A stretch of 61,755 bases of DNA from the NCBI RefSeq assembly GCF_001029445.1, contig NZ_LDOT01000047.1, positions 1-61,755 of the forward strand, given 5' to 3'. Shown here one piece after another: positions 54,190 through 61,738 of this stretch. The DNA is from Photobacterium aquae. GTDB taxonomy: Bacteria; Pseudomonadota; Gammaproteobacteria; Enterobacterales; Vibrionaceae. A program made the translations under genes and the position numbers. Each line of letters begins with the position of its first letter. Position 1 is the stretch's first letter. The notes under the pieces are model-generated. The model had not been told where the DNA came from and made no database searches. It saw only the letters and a list, made by a program, of their open reading frames with translations.

Positions 54190-55907
54190 AACTCTGGCCC
54201 TAAAACGAAGTGGATCTGAAACTTGTCTGTCGGCTTGTCCAGCCCCCAGGCAAAATCAAGCCGGACAGGGCCTACCGGCGAAGCCCATCTCACCCCAACA
54301 CCGGCACCAGCCAGCCAATCAGGGCTGTCATTCCAAGATGAGCCGTAGTCGTAAAACACAGCCCCCCACCAGTCGCCGTAAACTCGGTACTGGTACTCAA
54401 GGGTAGAGGTCACCATAAAGCGCCCGCCCTGAAGTTGACCTTCTTGGTCTTTCGGGGCGATCGACTCATAGCTGTATCCTCGCAGGCTGTTATCACCACC
54501 AGCAAAAAATCGCATGGATGGCGGAACATCTTCAATTTTGTCAGCAATCACTGCCCCGCCATCAACCCGGAAATACCCCCGATGGTTCTCCCCAAGGGTA
54601 CGGATCCAGGCCGAACGTCCTCGGAATCTGGCCAATTGCGTATCAGAGCCAAGAACCGGATCGGAATACTCAATCGAGATAAGCTGCTTGTCCCCCCAGG
54701 TCGGCATAGCCCCGCCACGAATTCGGGTTTTATCGTAGCTGATCCCCGGGATCACCATCTGGAGCAAGCCCTCTTCGAGGGCACCCTGCTTGTAGTCTTC
54801 ATAAAGCAAACGCAAGGAGGCGATCCGCTTCCACCCCGACTCCAAGCGCCAATGCCGCTCAAGCCCCAAGTTGTATTCGGTACTGATGGTGTCATGGCTA
54901 TCGACATAGCGGATCCCCCCGATAACTTGGTAGTAGTCATTGAGGACATCATCGAGAGGAATTTTATAGGTGGCTTCTATCTTCGGCTGAGACTGTGAGA
55001 TTTCGGTTTTGACGTTAAGGCTATGTCCGGCGCTATTTAGCCATGGCTTACGCCAGTTCAGCTTCAATCGTGGCCCCACATCAGTGGAATAGCCGATACC
55101 GGTTTCAACAAGATTACGGACCTGTGGTGTCACAACGACGTTTACCGGAACTTCGCCGTCTCCCAAACGATTGACATCACCACCGACAAAAATAGATGAA
55201 AACCACCCCACATTGGATAAACGCTGGTTGAACTCCCCCAACGTCGAAGCCAAGTAAGGCTCCCCCTCCTTGTAGGGGAGCAGGGACTCGAGTCGATCTT
55301 GGTCTATTTGGCTACCGGAGAATGTTGTTTCACCGAAGTTGTAACGAACACCGCCAGCAAAATCGATGATAATGAATGCTTCATTGAGGCTTGGGGCCAC
55401 TTCCATCTTGCTCGTGACCAATTCAGCATCAAAGTATCCCTTACGCAAAGCCAAGCTACTTAGCGACGACTTCAACGATTCATATTTTCCATGGTTGAGG
55501 GTCTGCCCCAACCCCAATCCGCTATTTCTGACCAAAGACAAAAAATCTGGATCATCTTTTGCCATACCTGTTATTTGGATATTGCTCTTGGCAATTATCG
55601 TTTTGGGGCCAGGGGCCACCTCAACCAACAAAAGGGTATCACCGTCATCACGCTGTTCAGTTATCGTGATTGTAGGGTTATAACGTCCCAGTGCCTTAAG
55701 TGCATTGCGGATCTCACCCTCGAGCTGCTCGCGAAAACGCAGCGAGGTGTTGTAATCCCCTTTGGGGATAGCTGATATATATGCTTCAACGTTTTTTTCT
55801 AGGCTTCCCTTCAACCCCTTTACTTCTAATGAAGTCTTCGCATTTGCGGGGGAAATGGCCATAAGCGCGGCAACAATAAAACCTGAGCGCAAGACTGTCT
55901 TATTCAT
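54186..55907 (-). CDS. tamA: Translocation/assembly module subunit TamA
   Basis: Omp85-family outer membrane protein of 573 residues. Signal peptide (cleavage after ANA, residue 23), three POTRA domains (about 25-270) and a 16-strand barrel with the Omp85 RGY motif (NSLRGYSYESIAP) near residue 480. It ends LGPEL, not a C-terminal aromatic signature, so the last strand deserves inspection. Operon tamA-tamB-ytfP, divergent from msrA, as in E. coli. Confidence 0.94.
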   Translation of the reverse strand: MNKTVLRSGFIVAALMAISPANAKTSLEVKGLKGSLEKNVEAYISAIPKGDYNTSLRFREQLEGEIRNALKALGRYNPTITITEQRDDGDTLLLVEVAPGPKTIIAKSNIQITGMAKDDPDFLSLVRNSGLGLGQTLNHGKYESLKSSLSSLALRKGYFDAELVTSKMEVAPSLNEAFIIIDFAGGVRYNFGETTFSGSQIDQDRLESLLPYKEGEPYLASTLGEFNQRLSNVGWFSSIFVGGDVNRLGDGEVPVNVVVTPQVRNLVETGIGYSTDVGPRLKLNWRKPWLNSAGHSLNVKTEISQSQPKIEATYKIPLDDVLNDYYQVIGGIRYVDSHDTISTEYNLGLERHWRLESGWKRIASLRLLYEDYKQGALEEGLLQMVIPGISYDKTRIRGGAMPTWGDKQLISIEYSDPVLGSDTQLARFRGRSAWIRTLGENHRGYFRVDGGAVIADKIEDVPPSMRFFAGGDNSLRGYSYESIAPKDQEGQLQGGRFMVTSTLEYQYRVYGDWWGAVFYDYGSSWNDSPDWLAGAGVGVRWASPVGPVRLDFAWGLDKPTDKFQIHFVLGPEL

Positions 55908-56074
55908 TCAATGGTTACTTCGTTAGTAGCAAGCTTTATTATCTTTATGAGCACTATTCATTCTGACAAACCCCTTCTCAACTGCCAACCTTTTGCCAAC
56001 AAATCAGCCAAGATTGAATCTCATAACCAATTACACTACTTTGGAAGCACGACCAAAGAGAGAAGGATACGACA

Positions 56075-56698
56075 ATGTCTGTGAGCAAACTCACTATGCC
56101 GACGGCCGAAACCGCATTGCCAGGAAGAGATAATCCAATACTTCCAAGCTGTCACCATGCCGTGAACGGCACAGACCTATTGGCACCTCCCCCTGCCAGC
56201 ATGGAAACACTCATTGTTGGCATGGGATGCTTCTGGGGAGCGGAACGGCTTTTCTGGAAACAGGCTGGTGTATACAGTACATCGGTTGGATACAGTGCTG
56301 GATTTACTCCAAATCCAACTTATCAGGAAGTATGCAGCGGGCAAACTGGCCATGCCGAAGTTGTCAGAGTCATCTATGATCCCACGATCATTTCACTTGA
56401 TAGGCTCTTAAGGCTCTTCTGGGAAAACCACAACCCCACCCAAGGCTTCAAACAGGGCAACGATGTAGGTAGCCAATACCGCTCCATCATATTGACTCAC
56501 TCCCTCGAACAGTACCAAATCGCCCAGAGCAGTATGGAGCGCTACCAGCATGCATTGGGGCACACGTCCATCACAACTCAAATTCAACCAGCCCAAGAGT
56601 ACTACTTGGCTGAAGAGTACCACCAACAATATTTGGCGAAAAACCCAAATGGCTACTGTGGATTAGGAGGAATTGGAATCTGCTTCCCGCCAAACTAG
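56075..56698 (+). CDS. msrA: Peptide methionine sulfoxide reductase MsrA
   Basis: Reduces methionine-S-sulfoxide in proteins. 207 residues (E. coli 212). Catalytic GCFWGAE (Cys52); resolving cysteines 195 and 203 in GYCGLGGIGIC, the E. coli-type three-cysteine arrangement. VGYSAGFTPNPTYQEVCSG is also family-typical. AGAGAAGGATACGACA precedes the ATG. Divergent from tamA. Confidence 0.95.
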   Translation: MSVSKLTMPTAETALPGRDNPILPSCHHAVNGTDLLAPPPASMETLIVGMGCFWGAERLFWKQAGVYSTSVGYSAGFTPNPTYQEVCSGQTGHAEVVRVIYDPTIISLDRLLRLFWENHNPTQGFKQGNDVGSQYRSIILTHSLEQYQIAQSSMERYQHALGHTSITTQIQPAQEYYLAEEYHQQYLAKNPNGYCGLGGIGICFPPN

Positions 56699-56715
56699 CC
56701 TCTCATTTTCAGCGC

Positions 56716-56925
56716 CTATACCGCCTTGGCAGCAAGTAACTGGATCTCTCGATTAACCTCCGTGAGAACATTTAGTGCTCTCTTGTCTTTTCGTTTGGGC
56801 GGCAATAGGCGCCCGCAGTCGAACTCAAATCCACCGACCCCTGTAATAAATACCCGCCCTCTAAAATAGCTTTTAACATAACGGGCAACTTGATTCGGTC
56901 TGTATTTTTTAAACACTCTTAGCAT
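56716..56925 (-). CDS. ytfK: DUF1107 family protein YtfK
   Basis: 69-residue basic protein closely parallel to E. coli YtfK (68 residues): FKKYRPNQVARYVKSYFRGR, then FITGVGGFEFDCGRLLPPK and LTEVNREIQLLA. In E. coli YtfK promotes SpoT-dependent (p)ppGpp accumulation under phosphate or fatty acid starvation. Lies tail-to-tail with msrA (17 nt apart) and divergent from ytfJ, the enterobacterial neighbourhood. Confidence 0.9.
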   Translation of the reverse strand: MLRVFKKYRPNQVARYVKSYFRGRVFITGVGGFEFDCGRLLPPKRKDKRALNVLTEVNREIQLLAAKAV

Positions 56926-57145
56926 AAGCCCCTCACCAATTCCTTCTTACTATAGACCGCCTTTTCATACTTTGAGTTCGCCTAAACGGTTTCTATGACA
57001 CTTTTTTGACCAACTCAATACCAAAAGACAAACATCAAAAAAATATCTAGAGATAAAAGAAGCAATAAACCTGCCATATCACTGTCACCGATAAGATCAA
57101 TGATACATTCGTCATCGCAGCGAGATCTGATTCATATCCCTAAAA

Positions 57146-57158
57146 CTGGTTAAACCAG
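57146..57158. promoter_or_regulatory. Perfect palindrome upstream of ytfJ
   Basis: CTGGTT-A-AACCAG, 6+6 bp about a central A, 57 bp before ytfJ in the 289-bp divergent spacer with ytfK. It may be an operator; no known factor is assigned. Confidence 0.3.
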
Positions 57159-57214
57159 ATTGGTACATTTAATCTAAGATAATGATACCTCTACAAAATC
57201 ATGGAATAACAAGA

Positions 57215-57766
57215 ATGAACAAAAAAACACTGTTGTGCTTACTTGCAACCCTGCTTCCTTGCACAGCCTTTGCTCACAACCTCAATGTCGGCCACCCCAT
57301 CCCATCTGCAACTATTGCTGATAAAGGCGAGATCCTGATCAACAATGGTGATATTGCATACCAAAACTGGAGCACCGATCAGTTAAACGGCAAGGTCCGG
57401 GTTATTCAGGCTATCGCCGGGCGCAGTGCCGCCAAAGAGATGAATGCTGAGATGATGGCGGCAATTACCGCCGCGAAATTCCCATCAGACAGCTATCAAA
57501 CAACAACCATCATCAATCGGGATGATGCTATTTGGGGAACAGGCAGTTTCGTTAAATCGTCGGCCGAAGATAGCAAGCGGGATTTCTCATGGTCCTCCAT
57601 GGTACTTGATGCTAACGGTACTGTTCAAAAAACCTGGGAACTTCAACCAGAGAGTTCAGCGATCATTGTGTTAGATAAAAACAGCACCGTACTATTTGCT
57701 AAGGAAGGGAAGCTCGGCAACAACGACGTAGAACAGGTTATTGCTATCGTAAAGCAACACTTATAA
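57215..57766 (+). CDS. ytfJ: YtfJ family exported protein
   Basis: 183-residue periplasmic protein (signal peptide MNKKTLLCLLATLLPCTAFA, cleavage before HNLNVGHP). Family features: GHPIPSATIADKGEI, WSTDQLNGKVRVIQAIAGRSAAKEMNA and WSSMVLDANGTVQKTW. Weak thioredoxin-like fold, but the CxxC is absent. Function unknown. The start at 57215 begins the signal peptide; an ATG 33 nt upstream adds a non-hydrophobic leader. Confidence 0.87.
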   Translation: MNKKTLLCLLATLLPCTAFAHNLNVGHPIPSATIADKGEILINNGDIAYQNWSTDQLNGKVRVIQAIAGRSAAKEMNAEMMAAITAAKFPSDSYQTTTIINRDDAIWGTGSFVKSSAEDSKRDFSWSSMVLDANGTVQKTWELQPESSAIIVLDKNSTVLFAKEGKLGNNDVEQVIAIVKQHL

Positions 57767-57815
57767 TCCCGTCGTCTCTCAAAATAATTATCTTAAGCCA
57801 TGATTTCGCCAATTT

Positions 57816-57833
57816 GTAATGTTATATTATTAC
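57816..57833. promoter_or_regulatory. Zur box
   Basis: GTAATGTTATATTATTAC is an 18-bp palindrome (GTAAT-N2-TATA-N2-ATTAC) that differs little from the Zur operator of gammaproteobacteria (GTAATGTTATAACATTAC type). It lies 9 bp before the first gene of the zinc cluster and probably overlaps its promoter, so Zn-Zur would repress the whole operon. Confidence 0.8.
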
Positions 57834-57842
57834 AGTGTTATC

Positions 57843-58151
57843 ATGGCTTTTGAGCAGAGTGTGGTTAACAGAGGCAATCTACAAAAAAAAATAATATTTC
57901 TACTTATTAGCCTACTTATTTTGTTAGGGCCAATTGTGATATTGCACAAGCTAGAAGCAAGTGCTCACAACCATCATCAGTCATCATGCACGATCTGCCA
58001 TATTATCCATGATGATACGCCCTCCCTTGGACAACACACACTATTCTCCGCTCAACAAACGGAATTCTTTCAGTTTCAGCGAAAGAGTCCTCACTCAAAA
58101 TCAGCCTTTACGCCAACAGCTCGCTCCCCCCCTTACTCCCAACTATCCTGA
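57843..58151 (+). CDS. Small membrane-anchored Cys/His protein of the zinc cluster (possibly DUF2607-like)
   Basis: 102-residue protein: short basic N-terminus, one strong hydrophobic helix (IIFLLISLLILLGPIVIL, about 17-34), then a periplasmic segment with a putative metal site, HNHHQSSCTICHIIHDD, and a Ser/Pro-rich tail. Small proteins of this kind head zrg clusters in vibrios; the DUF2607 label is my recollection. The start is uncertain: the upstream ATG at 57819 lies inside the Zur box, so 57843 is chosen, but no Shine-Dalgarno is visible. Its role could be a zinc-sensing or chaperone accessory. Inference only. Confidence 0.65.
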   Translation: MAFEQSVVNRGNLQKKIIFLLISLLILLGPIVILHKLEASAHNHHQSSCTICHIIHDDTPSLGQHTLFSAQQTEFFQFQRKSPHSKSAFTPTARSPPYSQLS

Positions 58152-58191
58152 CGCTATCCCTGTCACCATAATTTTTACAAGGAGTAAGACA

Positions 58192-58782
58192 ATGCCATAC
58201 ATGCAAACTGCTATATCTGTCCTAATCGCAGGCCTCACACTATCAACCGCACAAGCCGCTTCGCACGAGCACTTTCGCCAACATGATGCCCATGTACACG
58301 GTCACGTTGAACTGAACATAGCCCAAGATGGCAACCAACTGTTAATGGAAATCACCGCTCCAGGCGCTGACATCGTCGGCTTCGAACATGCACCGAAAAA
58401 TGAAGCACAACATCAGGCCATGACGCAGGCCCAAATACAATTAAAAGCTGCCGAACAATTATTCACATTAAACACCGAGGCTAAATGTCAGCTCACCAAG
58501 GTGAATATTGAACATTCGCTAAAGAATGCAAACCACAAAGAAGATGAGCATGAGCATGAGCATGAGCATGAGCATGAGCATGAGCATCATGATGACAGCT
58601 CTCATGGCGAATTTACCGCATACTATGATTTCCAATGTCAGTCTCCGGACAAACTATCCATGCTAAAAACCCAATGGTTTACCGCTTTCCCATCAACCGA
58701 ACATATCTCTGTCAACAGCCTAACGGACAGAGGGCAAAAAAGTGCTCAATTAAACAATTCCCATTCGGTTTTCCATTTTTAA
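58192..58782 (+). CDS. zrgA: Zinc-binding periplasmic protein ZrgA (DUF2796)
   Basis: 196-residue exported protein (signal peptide cleaved after QAA, residue 23-24). Mature part starts with SHEHFRQHDAHVHGHVELNI, the DUF2796/ZrgA signature, then EITAPGADIVGFEHAP. Residues 119-132 are seven Glu-His repeats, a metal tract, followed by HHDDSSHGE. Zur-regulated zrgABCDE of Vibrio cholerae is a second zinc uptake system beside ZnuABC. AAGGAG 8 nt before ATG decides the start at 58192; the frame is open 231 nt further upstream over the preceding gene. Translated from the zinc cluster transcript. Confidence 0.9.
   Translation: MPYMQTAISVLIAGLTLSTAQAASHEHFRQHDAHVHGHVELNIAQDGNQLLMEITAPGADIVGFEHAPKNEAQHQAMTQAQIQLKAAEQLFTLNTEAKCQLTKVNIEHSLKNANHKEDEHEHEHEHEHEHEHHDDSSHGEFTAYYDFQCQSPDKLSMLKTQWFTAFPSTEHISVNSLTDRGQKSAQLNNSHSVFHF
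58546..58587 (+). repeat. (GAGCAT)7 hexanucleotide repeat
   Basis: Seven perfect in-frame copies encode the (Glu-His)7 metal tract of ZrgA. Slippage would change its length by whole repeats without shifting the frame. Confidence 0.95.
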
Positions 58783-58793
58783 TACAAGTAATC

Positions 58794-58818
58794 AAATGAG
58801 GAGGCCCCCTCCTCATTT
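58794..58818 (+). other. Intercistronic hairpin between zrgA and the ABC ATPase gene
   Basis: AAATGAGGAGG (58794-58804) and CCTCCTCATTT (58808-58818), 11 bp with a CCC loop, just before the GGAG ribosome site of the next gene. May limit read-through or stabilise zrgA mRNA. Confidence 0.75.
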
Positions 58819-58828
58819 GGAGATCCTG

Positions 58829-59518
58829 ATGCCTATTATCAATATCAATCAACTGACATTTAGTTGGCCAAAACAAAAGGCCCCTCTCCTTGATATTCCT
58901 GAACTAATGATCAAGAAAGGAGAAAAAATATTTATCAAAGGGCCAAGTGGCAGCGGTAAATCTACCTTGCTATCTCTGCTTGCCGGGATTAATACGCCAG
59001 ACACAGGAAAAATAGAACTATTGGAGCAACCTTTCAGCCAAATGTCCTCTACGCACAGGGATAAGTTCAGAGCTGATCATATTGGCTATATCTTCCAAAT
59101 GTTCAATTTACTGCCTTATCTATCAGTAACAGACAATGTATTACTTCCTTGTCGTTTTTCACAACGCAGAAAACACAACATTACCAGCTCGTTAAAAGAA
59201 GAAGCTAATCGCCTACTACAACAGTTACACCTTCCCCAAGAATATCTTCATCGACCTATCTCGGAGCTTAGCATTGGACAACAGCAACGAGTTGCGGCAG
59301 CTAGGGCATTAATTGGTAGGCCCAATATCCTCATAGCCGATGAACCTACTTCAGCATTGGATCACAATAACAGGGAGGCATTCATCACCTTGCTTATGGA
59401 TGAATGCGATAAATCAGGCATAACTCTTATCTTTGTCAGTCATGATGAGACATTAGAGCCCTTGTTCGATCGCGGCTACGACTTGAATACACTAAATCGC
59501 GCGGTAGGAGCACAGTAA
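58829..59518 (+). CDS. ABC transporter ATPase of the zinc cluster (LolD/MacB-like)
   Basis: 229 residues. Walker A GPSGSGKST (38-46), signature LSIGQQQRV (Ile instead of the usual first Gly), Walker B ILIADEPTSALD and switch His in SHDETLEP. Closest in style to LolD-type ATPases that pair with FtsX-domain permeases rather than to ZnuC importers. Start at 58829 after GGAG. It overlaps the permease gene by 1 nt (TAATG). Confidence 0.9.
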   Translation: MPIININQLTFSWPKQKAPLLDIPELMIKKGEKIFIKGPSGSGKSTLLSLLAGINTPDTGKIELLEQPFSQMSSTHRDKFRADHIGYIFQMFNLLPYLSVTDNVLLPCRFSQRRKHNITSSLKEEANRLLQQLHLPQEYLHRPISELSIGQQQRVAAARALIGRPNILIADEPTSALDHNNREAFITLLMDECDKSGITLIFVSHDETLEPLFDRGYDLNTLNRAVGAQ

Positions 59519-60777
59519 TGAATGCGATTATTCGCCTGGCTTGGCAAAGTCTCGCCAACCGGAAAACAACAGCCTTATTGACTCTACTGACAATTGCCAT
59601 CTCCGTCACTCTTCTTCTCGGTGTGGAAAAAATAAGAACTCAAGCCAAATCGAGCTTTGCCAATACCATATCAGGCACTGACCTAATCGTTGGCGCTCGT
59701 TCCGGTCAGGTGAACCTCTTGTTGTATTCTGTTTTTCGAATAGGCAATGCTACCAATAATATTGACTGGGCAAGCTATCAGGAGTTGAGCCAACACCGCT
59801 CCGTCAACTGGACAATCCCTATATCCCTTGGGGATTCTCACCGAGGGTTTAGGGTCATCGGGACAAACCACTCTTATTTTGAACATTATCGATATGGGCA
59901 AGGTCAAGCTCTGAAATTTAATCAAGGCAGGCCGTTTGAAAATCTATTTGAAACCGTTCTCGGCTCTGAGGTTGCCAAAAAATTAGGATATCAAATCAAC
60001 GATGAGATCATTATAGCTCATGGACTTAGCGACAAAGCCTTCAACAGGCATGACAATCTCCCCTTCACAGTTGTAGGTATACTAGCCCCCACAGGGACGC
60101 CTGTAGATCGTAGTGTCCATACCTCCCTTGCAGCAATAGAAGCGATTCACGTCGGATGGGAAAGCGGAGCACGATTAGGCCCTACACCAGAAGCCGAGGC
60201 ATTGAACCAAATAGATTTTGAGCCTAAACAAATCACCGCATTTTTTGTTGGCCTGAAGTCACGAATTCAGGCCTTCGCACTCCAAAGACAAATTAATACT
60301 TATAACGAAGAACCTCTTAGTGCAATTATGCCGGGAATTGCCTTACATGAACTCTGGGGAATGATGTCTCTTGCCGAGCAAGCCCTATTGGTGATATCTG
60401 GCTTTGTGGTTATAGCAGGGCTGCTCGGTATGCTAACAAGCATACTAACCAGTCTCAACGAGCGCCGCAGAGAAATGGCGATACTTAGAGCCATGGGAGC
60501 TCGACCTGGGCATATTTTCTTCTTACTCATTAGTGAGGCAACAGTACTCACCACCCTTGGGCTGGTTATCGGCACAGGGCTTCTCTATCTTTGTCTATAC
60601 ATAGGACAACCAATACTCCAAAATCAATTTGGGCTCTTTATTGAAATCAACCCACTATCTACACATGAATGGTATTTGCTAGGCTTGGTCCAATTGGCGG
60701 GATTCATTGTTGGTGTAATCCCTGCAATTCGTGCTTATCAGCACTCGCTCTCAGACGGAATGACAATTAAGGTTTAA
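59518..60777 (+). CDS. FtsX-domain ABC permease of the zinc cluster (MacB-like)
   Basis: 419-residue permease: N-terminal helix (about 18-36), a large periplasmic domain (about 40-270, MacB periplasmic core type) and three C-terminal helices with the FtsX signature (LNERRREMAILRAMGARPGHIF). The four-helix MacB/FtsX topology is not that of a classical importer; such proteins do mechanotransmission or lipoprotein work. Its presence in a zinc uptake locus is intriguing. Confidence 0.9.
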   Translation: MNAIIRLAWQSLANRKTTALLTLLTIAISVTLLLGVEKIRTQAKSSFANTISGTDLIVGARSGQVNLLLYSVFRIGNATNNIDWASYQELSQHRSVNWTIPISLGDSHRGFRVIGTNHSYFEHYRYGQGQALKFNQGRPFENLFETVLGSEVAKKLGYQINDEIIIAHGLSDKAFNRHDNLPFTVVGILAPTGTPVDRSVHTSLAAIEAIHVGWESGARLGPTPEAEALNQIDFEPKQITAFFVGLKSRIQAFALQRQINTYNEEPLSAIMPGIALHELWGMMSLAEQALLVISGFVVIAGLLGMLTSILTSLNERRREMAILRAMGARPGHIFFLLISEATVLTTLGLVIGTGLLYLCLYIGQPILQNQFGLFIEINPLSTHEWYLLGLVQLAGFIVGVIPAIRAYQHSLSDGMTIKV

Positions 60778-60781
60778 TCAC

Positions 60782-61264
60782 ATGAAGAAATGGTTGCTAG
60801 CTCTGCTGATCAGCATGCCTATACAATGTTTTGCGGAAGATGCTTTAACTCTCGATTGGCTCGATTTAATACCAGAGCAAGAACGTCAGATGTTTAACCA
60901 AAACCAAATGCCGGTTCTTAATCACGATGGAGAGAAAGCCAAACAAAATCTTATTGGTTCCGTCAGAAAGGAACTCAATGGTAGTAAAGTAAAAATTCCC
61001 GGCTTTGTGATCCCTCTAGAAGGCGATGATAAACGCATTACAGAGTTTTTACTTGTCCCATACTTTGGTGCATGCATCCACGTACCACCTCCACCACCCA
61101 ATCAAATTGTTTACGTAAAATTTCCTCAAGGTGCCCCTATCCAAGAGTTATGGGATGTCATTTATGTCATAGGGACGTTAAAAACCCACACCGTAAGCCA
61201 CGAATTAGCAGAAACAGGGTACCTACTCGAGGGGTCGTTGATCGAAGAATATGATGATATGTAG
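60782..61264 (+). CDS. DUF3299 exported protein of the zinc cluster
   Basis: 160 residues. Signal peptide MKKWLLALLISMPIQCFA (cleavage before EDALT), then the DUF3299 domain with KIPGFVIPLEGDDKRITEFL and FGACIHVPPPPPNQ, the family hallmark (Cys/His next to a proline run). Such proteins recur beside FtsX-type ABC transporters; function unknown. Starts 4 nt after the permease stop. Last gene of the cluster. Confidence 0.9.
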   Translation: MKKWLLALLISMPIQCFAEDALTLDWLDLIPEQERQMFNQNQMPVLNHDGEKAKQNLIGSVRKELNGSKVKIPGFVIPLEGDDKRITEFLLVPYFGACIHVPPPPPNQIVYVKFPQGAPIQELWDVIYVIGTLKTHTVSHELAETGYLLEGSLIEEYDDM

Positions 61265-61312
61265 CCACATAGCTTTCAGTAAAATAAAAACGAGAGACAG
61301 ATCATCTTATAG

Positions 61313-61343
61313 AAAAACCCAGCCATAAGGCTGGGTTTCTTTT
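61313..61343 (+). terminator. Terminator of the zinc cluster
   Basis: AAACCCAGCC and GGCTGGGTTT around ATAA, followed by CTTTTG, about 50 nt after the last stop. Confidence 0.9.
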
Positions 61344-61564
61344 GTAAGAAATAAATCGAATGAACTATTGGGTAATAGATAAATAGCTAATTACAACCTG
61401 ATCTCATTACGAAGAACGAATTCCAGAATCTAAAAGTCCTACAATGTCACCAAACATGCTCAGCTACAGCTTTCTACAACATAACTAACTGCAGGGAGCA
61501 CATCCAACAAACTCCATGACCAAAGAGTGAACTTAATGTCGCAGACAACCTGTCTGGGGCACTT

Positions 61565-61620
61565 AGTCCGGGATTGCGCTCAAGCGGGACTCATTCGACC
61601 GCAGGGCGGACATTCAAAAT
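61565..61620. repeat. tRNA-tail-like direct repeat, copy 1
   Basis: 61580-61600 (begins TCAAGCGGGACTC, ends TTCGACC, 21 bp) is identical to 61694-61714 of copy 2; the flanks are similar (TTGCGCT against TTGCGTT on the left, GGGCGGAC against GGGCGAAC on the right). The core reads on the minus strand as GGTCGAATGAGTCCCG, like a T-arm. Lies downstream of the tRNA terminator. The remainder of 61344-61564 is AT-rich with nothing I recognise. Confidence 0.7.
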
Positions 61621-61630
61621 TATTCAAATA

Positions 61631-61664
61631 CGAAAAAGCCCCGCTATTTCTAGCGGGGCTTTCA
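61631..61664 (-). terminator. Terminator of the tRNA-Asp transcript
   Basis: AAAGCCCCGCTA and TAGCGGGGCTTT around TTTC; on the minus strand followed by TTCG after TTTTT. Lies about 75 nt past the tRNA 3' end. Confidence 0.9.
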
Positions 61665-61669
61665 AAGAA

Positions 61670-61735
61670 GTGGCGGAGTGGCCGGGCTTGCGTTCAAGCG
61701 GGACTCATTCGACCTAAGGGCGAACCCTTAAAATA
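61670..61735 (-). repeat. tRNA-tail-like direct repeat, copy 2 (remnant)
   Basis: Read on the minus strand it contains GGTCGAATGAGTCCCG, a small hairpin (GCTTG-AACG-CAAGC), then CCCGGCCACTCCGCCA. The end matches a tRNA T-arm/acceptor end with CCA, interrupted by about 15 nt. It lies between the tRNA-Asp and its terminator, resembling tRNA-derived trailer repeats known downstream of some bacterial tRNA genes. Confidence 0.6.
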
Positions 61736-61738
61736 AAG

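Noticed and set aside
57961..58191. 77-codon extension of the zrgA frame
   Set aside because: Overlaps the preceding small gene; the signal peptide and the AAGGAG site place the start at 58192.
61527..61736. 69-codon open frame with an internally repeated peptide (AQAGLIRP)
   Set aside because: It is the translation of the tRNA-tail direct repeats and terminator on the antisense strand of the tRNA trailer; no ribosome site and no homology pattern.
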